From: Stentor roeselii
Taxonomy: Eukaryota; Ciliophora; Heterotrichea; Heterotrichida; Stentoridae
Reading direction: 5' to 3'
Assembly: GCA_006503475.1 (NCBI GenBank)
Contig: RSEH01000108.1
Location: 62,001 to 126,000, forward strand
DNA length: 64,000 nt
The notes under the pieces are model-generated. The model was given only the letters and a program-made list of their open reading frames with translations. It was not told the origin of the DNA and ran no database searches. Below are positions 27,403 through 36,100 of the stretch, in pieces (the stretch's first letter is position 1; every line of letters starts with the position of its first letter). The position numbers and the translations under genes were made by a program.

Positions 27403-29169
27403 CTAGTTAGTTATTTTTAGATCTGGGTACCTGATGTAAAGACTGTCGATATGCTCCTTCGGAACCACTGTCTGGAATTTCTCTTCACTAACCTTCAACA
27501 CCAGAACCTCTTCTCCAATACTCTGAAAAGTCATCAAATAATACCCAACAGCCAACTCTTTAAACTCCTTACTTTCAAAAAATCCAGTCTTAAGAAGAGT
27601 TTTCAAATAATCCAAATTCTCTGAAGCCAGCCTATTCTTACAAACAAATTTCGAAATAAACGGCAAAGCATCTTGATGTGGGCGATAACTACAAAGCGCC
27701 TTACTCGGTTTATGCTTATTTTTGGTAAACGAGCAAACTCCAACATTAAGAATTTTCAGTACTTTCGATTCAGGACGTGTGAGAAACTCTTTCACCTCAG
27801 GTGAAACAAAAAACAAGTTTTTCAAGTTTTTAGTCTTCGTAGTCAACAATAAGTCCAAAGCATGATTAGGAAGTCCGAAGACATTAACGATATTTTCACG
27901 ATCATCTCCATCTTCAAGAGGAATAAACTCAGGCTGATCAAGTTCAATAATTTTTCTTCTTTTTTTCGGTTTTTCATTACTTTCAACAGGTTGTTCTTTG
28001 ATATCCTCAAACTCTTCCAGTTCCCTAACAATTCCGACCTTTTTCCTAAAAAGTCCAATATAAAATCCTCCTGTATTCTGATCATGTGGGTAAAGCCTAA
28101 TCGTTCTTTCAAGTCCAGGTATAACATTAGAAGGAAACATAGAAGGCCTAATACTCTTAATATTTTCAGGTACTTGTGAAAAATCAGAATATTCAATAAA
28201 CGGGTTAATTTCCTTGTCCTTCGCATTTCCAAGGACTTTCCAGGTCTTCTGCCCGGGCCTAAAGACAAGTCCAGGACAAATCCTTGCAAGTAATTCAGGC
28301 AAATCGATAATTTCAAGGTCGAATTCCTGAGCGACAACATTGACCACAGCTTCATCTTCAATAGGGTTCAAAGAGCACGTCGAGTAACAAATAAATCCTC
28401 CAGGCCTAACCAGTTGAGCCCCTCTTCTAAAGATATTAATTTGCAGAGGGTGTAAATCTTGCCCATCTTTAACCTTCCACTTCCTCCACTTAGAAGGAAT
28501 TTTCCGAATGGCTCCATCTCCAGAGCAAGGAACGTCACAGAGCACCTTGTCAAACTGAAAGTCAATTCTCGGAAAGCACTGAGCAGCATGGTTCACAACG
28601 ACCATTGAGCTGGTATTGCTGCGATGAAGCTGGTGAATCAACATAAACGCTCGATTTGTGTCAACGTCATTCGCAACGACCATGCCTGACCCGCCCATCA
28701 ATTCAATCAGTTGAGCTGTTTTAGAACCTGGAGCTGCGCACATGTCTAAAACCTTTTCATTTGCCTGAGGCTGTAGAACTAGAGGAGGCAACATCGAGAC
28801 CAGCTCTTGACGAGTGATCAGGCCGGAATCGTTTGCTTTTTGAAGAAATGTGTGAAATTCTTTCACGTTTTCTTGCTTTCGGAGCTCTGAACGGTTACTG
28901 TTCACTTGCCATACCAGGTTGTCTGGGTACCACGGTATTGGCTCTAGTTTTAAAGTTGTTGAGGAGGAGGAGGAGATTGATGAGAGAAGGGATTTGTAGT
29001 TGTTGTGATGAGGGTTCACTCGGAATGTCACTGGAAGCTGAGATTGCAGAATTGACCAGAAAGATGAGAAGTCTGAGGAGGAAAGGTCGAGAACTTGACG
29101 GTAGTACTCTTGCATTAATGGGTTTGATTTGTTTGTGGTGTAGTTGTCTTGTTCTTGCTTCACATCCAT
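27403..29169 (-). CDS. NSUN2: tRNA cytosine-5 methyltransferase NSUN2/Trm4-like
   Basis: Methylates cytosine C5 in tRNA using S-adenosylmethionine. The 588-residue protein has the NOL1/NOP2/Sun catalytic domain: SAM-binding MCAAPGSKTAQLIELMGG (about 142-159), the DVPCSGDG motif (about 212-219) whose Cys helps release the product, and YSTCSLNPIEDEAVV (about 259-273) with the nucleophilic Cys. The N-terminal YYRQVLDL and LPVTFRVNPHHNNY blocks and PIPWYPDNLVWQV are typical of the NSUN2 subfamily. A basic patch near residue 375-400 (KPKKRRKII) could be a nuclear localisation signal. A C-terminal PUA-like region is likely (RPHQDALPF and later). No obvious anomalies. Confidence 0.92.
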   Translation of the reverse strand: MDVKQEQDNYTTNKSNPLMQEYYRQVLDLSSSDFSSFWSILQSQLPVTFRVNPHHNNYKSLLSSISSSSSTTLKLEPIPWYPDNLVWQVNSNRSELRKQENVKEFHTFLQKANDSGLITRQELVSMLPPLVLQPQANEKVLDMCAAPGSKTAQLIELMGGSGMVVANDVDTNRAFMLIHQLHRSNTSSMVVVNHAAQCFPRIDFQFDKVLCDVPCSGDGAIRKIPSKWRKWKVKDGQDLHPLQINIFRRGAQLVRPGGFICYSTCSLNPIEDEAVVNVVAQEFDLEIIDLPELLARICPGLVFRPGQKTWKVLGNAKDKEINPFIEYSDFSQVPENIKSIRPSMFPSNVIPGLERTIRLYPHDQNTGGFYIGLFRKKVGIVRELEEFEDIKEQPVESNEKPKKRRKIIELDQPEFIPLEDGDDRENIVNVFGLPNHALDLLLTTKTKNLKNLFFVSPEVKEFLTRPESKVLKILNVGVCSFTKNKHKPSKALCSYRPHQDALPFISKFVCKNRLASENLDYLKTLLKTGFFESKEFKELAVGYYLMTFQSIGEEVLVLKVSEEKFQTVVPKEHIDSLYIRYPDLKITN

Positions 29170-30033
29170 TTTTATTTTTGGGAGAGTGCTTTAGGATTTT
29201 GGGAAGTTTTAGGGGTTGTTTTGTTGTTTGGATTTTTGATGGGGTATTTTGTTTTTTAGGAAAGTAGGATTTTAGTAATAGGGTTTTTTTAAGATTTGTT
29301 TTTCAAGTTTGAATTATTAGAATGAAGTTTATTGGGAAATTTTTTAAGGTTTTTACAGGAGAAGATATAGTACTTTTTAAGGTTATGGTCGGGGTTAGAC
29401 AGGAAGTGACTTTAAAGTTTTGATTCAGGTATTCTTTATGAAACATGCATAAAATTTCATTTCTCTTATGTTTTCAATTCTGTTTTATATATAGAGTCTA
29501 AGTCTTACTTCTTAAAGGCCGATTACTTGCTTGTAAATGTTTCATTTCTTCTTTAAGAATTTAAATTTTTAAGCTAATAATTAAATAACCATTAAATTTC
29601 CCCTTTATACTCTAGCCTATTTTTTTAACGGATCTTACCTTAATCAAACTTTAGACTCATAAATTGATTAGAAATATTTCTGAGTTAAATTGTTTTTTAC
29701 ATATTTAATCTTTTAAATAGTAATTCTTAAGACCTCTTTTATTTTGCTAGAGCTCCGCTGATTTCTGATATGCCTCTTGACTATCTATTATAGTCTTTAT
29801 AAGATTCCCATTGATTCAAGAGTTATTCCTTGTTCCAGTGAAATTCCCTGTATAAAATACTTCTATAAGTCTAAAAATATCCAATATTACTTATTAACTA
29901 AAACAATCAACAATTTCATGAACTTAACTACATTAACTATTCTCAAATCATGTAAACATAAATTTATCAATAAATCTTTCTCTTTAAAATCCAAAAAAAA
30001 ACTTCTCTTCAAAAGTTATTTAACCCTAAAACT
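29170..30033. other. Spacer, C/A-rich leader then AT-rich
   Basis: The first ~120 bp are G/T-rich on the plus strand, the C/A-rich leader of the minus-strand NSUN2 gene. The rest is AT-rich without a convincing gene; a low-complexity plus-strand frame from 29777 is antisense to the next gene and is rejected. Confidence 0.45.
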
Positions 30034-30408
30034 CTACTCCTTACTTTCTTCCCTAATCCCTTCCAATTCCAGTATCTCGTTCATTTCCCTCAAAGCAGCC
30101 CTTCTCTTTTCAAAAGCATTCAAATTCTTATCATAATGTACACTCTTAGTATTACAATAAGGATCAAACAAGAAAGTCCTACAAATTCCATAAATCGAAG
30201 AAACAGTCCAAAAGATCATCAAGTCCCTAAACAAGATCTTAACATTCCACAACTTAAACCTCTTCATGCCCTGCGAGTTGTAATAAGTAAAAACCAAGGC
30301 AAAAGGCGAAATGAAGAAAACCGAGAAAGGAATACTCCAGCACATCATATGCCTGCACTTAGGAAGCAAAAGACTACTGATGACTGGAATATTCGAATTA
30401 TTTTCCAT
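30034..30408 (-). CDS. Small two-span membrane protein
   Basis: Encodes 124 residues from the ATG at 30408 (upstream in-frame start is TTG). Two hydrophobic segments are visible: about 22-42 (WSIPFSVFFISPFALVFTYY) and about 60-80 (LMIFWTVSSIYGICRTFLF). A charged, helical C-terminal tail follows (NAFEKRRAALREMNEILEL). No family is recognised. The gene overlaps an open frame on the other strand that is merely the upstream extension of the kinase frame. The kinase's own ATG is 30 bp away, giving a divergent pair. Confidence 0.6.
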   Translation of the reverse strand: MENNSNIPVISSLLLPKCRHMMCWSIPFSVFFISPFALVFTYYNSQGMKRFKLWNVKILFRDLMIFWTVSSIYGICRTFLFDPYCNTKSVHYDKNLNAFEKRRAALREMNEILELEGIREESKE

Positions 30409-30438
30409 ATTATCTACTCCCAAATAATTCAAGTAATA

Positions 30439-33102
30439 ATGGGAAGTTGTTCAGGGAAAAATCGAAAAAAGCCTGAGGTCCAAGTGATCCAAACTGAAGG
30501 CCAGCCTTTAAAGCGAAACGAAATTCACCAAATGACCAGGAAAAACTTCAAACAAAAGGCTCCAGTCTTCGATAAACGGCTACCGAACCGTGAAACAGAC
30601 GAAGCTGTAACAGCCAAGATATTTGACAAGAAGAAGTCTGAGCAAGACCTGAAACTTATAAATAGTTCCTTGTCTCGACACTTCATTTTCAACAGCTTGA
30701 GTGAACAGCAAAGGGGACTCATCATTGAAAGGCTCAAGTTCTATGAAATCGAACCGGCTCAGGTCATTTTTGAGCAAAACACGAAAGGGTCTAGTTATTT
30801 TATCATTGCCTCTGGAAGGGTTGAGGTTTTAATCAATAATGAAAGAAAAAATACTTTGAAATCTGGAGATAGTTTCGGTGAAATGGCACTTTTGCATGAT
30901 ACGCCGAGATCTGCTACTATTAGGACTTTGGTTAGATGTACTTTGTGGTCGGTTGATCGCCAGACTTTTAGAAGTACTTTGGAGGAAATGAATAAGAAGA
31001 ATTATTCGGAAAATCTTGCTTTTATCAATAGTGTCAATGTTTTTGAAAGATTAACTGAGAAACAAAAGGAAGATCTTGTGGTTTCTTTGAATTTACAGAA
31101 ATTTCCTAATGGCTCACGTGTGGTAAACGAAGGTGATTCCGGTGATTTATTCTATATAATAAAAGAAGGCTCTGTAGTCTGTTCTCAAAGAGGAAAAGAC
31201 CTGCGAACCCTGGGCAAAGGAAGTTATTTCGGAGAGCAATCTCTTTACTATGGTTCAACTCGAACAGCCTCAGTAGTAGCAGCAGAAGACGTAACCCTTT
31301 TAGCTCTGGGGCAGCAAAGCCTGAAAGAGTGTTTAGGAGACAACCTTCCCTTGATAATTTACAGAAACTCCATTCAAATCGCATTCAGCAAAAACGAATT
31401 GATGAAGAAACTTTCCAAAGACCAGCAAGAAAGTTTGTTTAATGAGATGCAGATTCAAAGTTTCAGTGAGAGAAGCGTGGTGATTCCATCAGGAACTAGC
31501 AAAAAGCAAGGAATTTATGTGATTGTCAAAGGAAGTCTTTTGAATGAGAGAGACTCGTCACAGGTTTATCAGCTTCATGATATCATTGGAGATAATGAAA
31601 TGATCAAAGAAATTGATGGAAGTTTCGATGCTAACTGGCTGGCTCAAGGTGAAGTGGACATCACATTCATTTCAAGTTCAGGTTTCTTCAACTCCATCGG
31701 TGGGGACTACGAGCAAGTAACAGCTCTAAACGAAGCAATCGGTATCCTAAAAAGAGTCCAACTTTTCAAAGGTCTAAACAACGACCAGATGACTCGTCTG
31801 GCCCAAGTCCTAACAATCCAAGACTTCAACGACGGAGAAACAATCGTAGGTCAGAACAAGCCTGGAGAAAACTTCTACCTAGTAAAATCCGGTAAAGTAG
31901 ACATCATAAAAGACTCGCAAGTTCTTCGAAGCATCACAAAAAACGACTACTTCGGCGAGCGTTCTCTTCTTTTCGACGAAGTCAGAACAGCGAGTGTAGT
32001 AGCTCGAAAAAAAGTGCAATGTTGGGTGATGACCAAAAGAGACTTCATAAGCATCTTAAACGAAAACATCCGGAAACAATTAATGCACCGAATAGACTTA
32101 CAAGACGATAAAATCCTTCTCTCCGACCTGATCATTGTAAAAACCTTAGGCAACGGCATGTTCGGAAACGTCTTTCTCGTAGTTCACAAAGAAAAACGCA
32201 CAGTCTACGCTCTTAAAGCTGTTGACCGTCGGAAGATATCAGCTTACGAGATCGAGGAAAATATTGTCTTAGAACGAAAGATCCTTCTCCAGCTCGACCA
32301 TTCCTTGATAGTCAAACTAGTTCGAACCTTTAAAGACTCAAAACGTCTTTACTTCTTAATGGAGTACATTCGCGGCCTTGACCTTTTCGACGTTCTTCGC
32401 AAGTTACAACTATTAAAAGAATGTGATGCACGGTTTTACTTCGGTTGCATCACGAATATTGTTGAACATCTTCATGAACGTGAAATTCTCTTCCGTGACT
32501 TGAAACCTGAAAATATCGTGATTGACTCTGTGGGGTACCCGAAGCTTATCGACTTCGGCACCGCGAAGTTCCTTCGCGGAAGGACTTATACAATAGTCGG
32601 GACTCCTCATTACATGGCCCCTGAAGTGGTCACTGGCCATGGCTACGGCCTTCCCGCTGACTACTGGACTATGGGCATCATGCTCTTCGAGTTCATGTTC
32701 GGATACGTTCCTTTCGGCGAGGACGAAAGCGACCCTTACAGCATCTACGAAAGAGTCATTGAAAGACGACTGGTCTTCCCACAGTGGGTGGACAATAAAA
32801 ACAAAGTAAAAGAATTCGTCGGACAATTACTCAGCAAAAACCCAGCAAGTCGCCTTGGAGGCAGTTTCGAGAAGTTCAAGTCAAACGCCTGGTTTATTGG
32901 ACTTAACTGGGATAAAATCAATACTAAAGAACTCAAAGCGCCTTATGTTCCAAGTCTCGGCTCGATTGACTTGGAAGTCGAGGCGGCCATTGCGAGTGGG
33001 AAGAACTTGGAAGAATTTATCATGAAAATAGAAAATTCAGAAGAAATCCCGAAAACTAAGAGAAAAAGTCAACCACCTGCAGGGTGGGATGAGGACTTTT
33101 AA
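30439..33102 (+). CDS. PKG: cGMP-dependent protein kinase with four CNB domains
   Basis: Encodes 887 residues from ATG 30439. The frame continues upstream only as antisense of the neighbouring gene. The start MGSCSG suggests myristoylation plus palmitoylation. Four cyclic-nucleotide-binding domains lie at about 80-190, 200-320, 320-430 and 440-555. Phosphate-binding cassettes read FGEMALLHDTPRSATI, FGEQSLYYGSTRTASV and FGERSLLFDEVRTASV in domains 1, 2 and 4; domain 3 is degenerate. The AGC kinase domain (about 565-825) has GNGMFGNV, YALKAV, FRDLKPEN, DFG and GTPHYMAPEVV, followed by an AGC tail. Four CNBs with one degenerate are characteristic of alveolate PKG, for example apicomplexan enzymes that control motility and secretion. 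Serine/threonine phosphorylation on cGMP rise is expected. Confidence 0.93.
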   Translation: MGSCSGKNRKKPEVQVIQTEGQPLKRNEIHQMTRKNFKQKAPVFDKRLPNRETDEAVTAKIFDKKKSEQDLKLINSSLSRHFIFNSLSEQQRGLIIERLKFYEIEPAQVIFEQNTKGSSYFIIASGRVEVLINNERKNTLKSGDSFGEMALLHDTPRSATIRTLVRCTLWSVDRQTFRSTLEEMNKKNYSENLAFINSVNVFERLTEKQKEDLVVSLNLQKFPNGSRVVNEGDSGDLFYIIKEGSVVCSQRGKDLRTLGKGSYFGEQSLYYGSTRTASVVAAEDVTLLALGQQSLKECLGDNLPLIIYRNSIQIAFSKNELMKKLSKDQQESLFNEMQIQSFSERSVVIPSGTSKKQGIYVIVKGSLLNERDSSQVYQLHDIIGDNEMIKEIDGSFDANWLAQGEVDITFISSSGFFNSIGGDYEQVTALNEAIGILKRVQLFKGLNNDQMTRLAQVLTIQDFNDGETIVGQNKPGENFYLVKSGKVDIIKDSQVLRSITKNDYFGERSLLFDEVRTASVVARKKVQCWVMTKRDFISILNENIRKQLMHRIDLQDDKILLSDLIIVKTLGNGMFGNVFLVVHKEKRTVYALKAVDRRKISAYEIEENIVLERKILLQLDHSLIVKLVRTFKDSKRLYFLMEYIRGLDLFDVLRKLQLLKECDARFYFGCITNIVEHLHEREILFRDLKPENIVIDSVGYPKLIDFGTAKFLRGRTYTIVGTPHYMAPEVVTGHGYGLPADYWTMGIMLFEFMFGYVPFGEDESDPYSIYERVIERRLVFPQWVDNKNKVKEFVGQLLSKNPASRLGGSFEKFKSNAWFIGLNWDKINTKELKAPYVPSLGSIDLEVEAAIASGKNLEEFIMKIENSEEIPKTKRKSQPPAGWDEDF

Positions 33103-33128
33103 GTATTCAGCTATTTTAATTCTAACAG

Positions 33129-36100
33129 TTATCGACGAGGTCGTAGGTAGTCTGATAAGTTGTCAACCCAACGGGTCTGTCCTTCAGGTTCAAGTCGAAT
33201 TTGGATTATTGCTCCTTCGCTGGAAGTCACTGTGCATGGCTGCCATTTGTTTGAAAAAGTGTCTTGATATTCAAGTTCTGTGCCTTTCGGCAAGTTTTCA
33301 CTTAAAGGCTCTCGGTCAGAGTCATCAATGTCATCTTCGAGGACTTTTCCTTTAAATAGCTTTTTGCAGGCTTCGATTCGTTGTTGATAGGCTCGGGCTT
33401 GATCTTTTGATTTCACATTTCGAGATAATGGGTCGGTGAGGACTGAATTTAACCATTTTAAGTCACCGCGCTTTCGAATTAACCAGTCTCGGATTGATGG
33501 GATTTTAAAGGAAAGCTTTAGAAGGAAGTCGAAGGAGGACTCGGTTGCGATCGGGTATCTTTTGTTGTCTTGGAGTTGCTTTAGGAACTTTGGAAGTAAA
33601 TAATCGTTTCGCTCTGGAATTATGGAGTCGCTTACGCTGAATAGACGGATTAATTGACGCATGTAAGTTTTGTGCTTGTCGTGGTTTGTTTTGTCGATAC
33701 CGGTTATTAGAAAGGTGCCGTATTTGAATGATAGGTCTTTGGAGTCTTTGCAGAGAGTTGAGAAGAATTGGCCGAGGATTCTTCCTCCGTATCTTGAGTA
33801 CCCATCATTCAAGAACATATTCAAAGTTTTTTCTTCAAACAAAAACAAAATCTGTTCTTGTGTCAATTCAGAAACAGTTAAATTCAAAGAAGCAACTAAA
33901 AAGATAAAAGAAGGACTTCCATAGCAATATTCAACTTTATCAGCCACATGAAAATTATCATACCCCAAATAAATATCCGAGTACTGAAAAGGAATATCAT
34001 CATTCAAGTCACTCTGAGGAATTTCTTTCAAATACTGAATGATCCTCGAATGAACCGAGTACTTTTTAATAAGACTCACATTAAGTTTGAGTATTTTAAA
34101 CAAAAGTTCAAAGTACTGCGAAAAGTTGCAAGAATAAGGTTTTCTTGCAAGGTCCAAATACGACAAAATACGTTTAAAGAACAATTCCTGAACATCTTTT
34201 CCAACCTGTTTCAAAGCAGCATGAATAAGTCCAACAACGACTCTTCTCTTCTCATTAAACGGGCAGTCCATAAGTAATTCTTTCAATGTCCACTTGAATC
34301 CAGTCATCTCTAAAAGCCAGTCACTCAAATTTTTATTATCCTTCAAATTTTCCTTAATAATCCTGACACAATCAGCGATACTCGAAAAGTCACGAGACCT
34401 GATCATCACAGTCAAAAAAAAGGAAACAACGAATTTTTGACAGTTTTCTTCTTTTTTCAAGGCAAAACTATTAACAAACTCGAAGTACTCAGAACTGAAA
34501 CACGACTTACACCGCCAATACTTCTTATTTTCTTCCATCACCTCCAATGCAGGTCTATCAGACCCGAACTGAAAACAAGCTTCTTTCAAATTATCTTCTT
34601 CTCTATTATAAATAAATCGTTTTTCTCTTTCATAAATCAAAATATAAGCGTTTCTTATTCGTGACTTCAAAGCTGAAACATTTCCTGAAGTAGACTGAAA
34701 TGAAAACCTTTCCTCACCTCCAAAGGCTTCAGCGGGGATATCATTAGGATCGATTTTTCTAACAATAGTGTCGTTAAACTCGAGCCACTCTCCACTTTCC
34801 TTGATAAACGAGTAGTAATGTCCACCTTCTGCACTTCCTAAATGAATGATGATGCCTCGAAGGGTGAACTGATAATACTCTTGCTGGAACTTTAAATCTG
34901 GAATCACTTTTTTGAATTCATTTCCAGCGAGAAAAGCGGCTTCTTTTTCTTTTAACAACTCAAGTCGCTCGATGCCTTCTTGGGTAAAGTCTTGCATGTT
35001 GAGGGACATGGGAAACTCGCAGTAGTCGTTGATTTTCAGACGGCGCATTGAGTCGTAGTCGAACTCGAAACGTCGAAGGCTGATGAATAAAGTGTTTGGA
35101 AGGAATTTTAAACATACTCTTCGAATCGCTGTCACTTTACTGTCGCAGTAGTCACATTGGTAAGCGTTTGGACCTTCTAGAGTTTCACCTTCTTTGAAAC
35201 TCTCCAGGGACTCGAGAAGAGACTTCTTGCCTTTCACTTGGACTGGAAGAGTTATGAAGGCTTCTGCTACTTCTGAACGGTGGCTGCAGGACTTTTGACC
35301 GATTATTTCATTTGCTAGGAGACCGGAAAATAGGTCTTTTATTAGGGTTGGTGAGGATGTTGATTTCAGCTGCCCTTCAAGACAATCCATAAAAGTATTG
35401 ATAAACTCATCAACATCCATCTGCTCCAAAACATTAACACTTCTCCCTTCCACATCCTTAAAAGCCTTACAAATCCCTTTCGGGTTGACACTTTGTTTAT
35501 CACTAAACTTAAGTCCCGAAAAAACTTTTTGTATCTGCATCAACAAATTTTCCTCATTTTTTTTCCCATCAATTTTTTCCTGATCAAAGTCCAATCCCAA
35601 GACAGTTTCCCTAAACTCTTTAATATGAAAAAGCTGTTGCAAAGCAGAGATAAGATAACAAATGCATCCCAAGTTCTTAATCCCAACAAATCCAGTATCA
35701 GACTTTTCATTTGCCCTCGGATGATTATTCCAATCAGCGGCGCGACTCGTGCGCCAAGAAGGGTCCTGGACTTGTGGAGTCAGATATTCAATTACAATGA
35801 CTCTGGCCTTGGCACTGCGAAAGCAAATTTCTTTTAACAGCGCAAAAGCGCTGCGTCGAGTTGTCTGATGTTTGCACTTCGGAGCGAATCGATTTAAGTC
35901 TGTTGGAATGTCGAAGAGACAAGAGTGAAGGACTAGTCTTGATAAGTCTTCTAAGTCTACTTCTGATGATCTTCGGACTATTTCAGTCAAAACTTCTAAA
36001 ATTCCGATTAAGGTCTGGTCTTGTTGAGAACATGATGATTCGGGATCACGGAGTTTTAAGGATTGTTGGAAGGAATCGTACATGTTGGATATTTCAGTGG

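Noticed and set aside
29777-30136. A 119-codon plus-strand frame
   Set aside because: Low-complexity Lys/Ser/Leu/Ile, non-ATG-like context and antisense overlap with the gene at 30034.
30136-30438. Upstream extension of the PKG reading frame (about 101 codons)
   Set aside because: It starts at a non-ATG codon or ATA-rich leader and is antisense to the membrane-protein gene at 30034-30408; the MGSCSG start at 30439 is far better.
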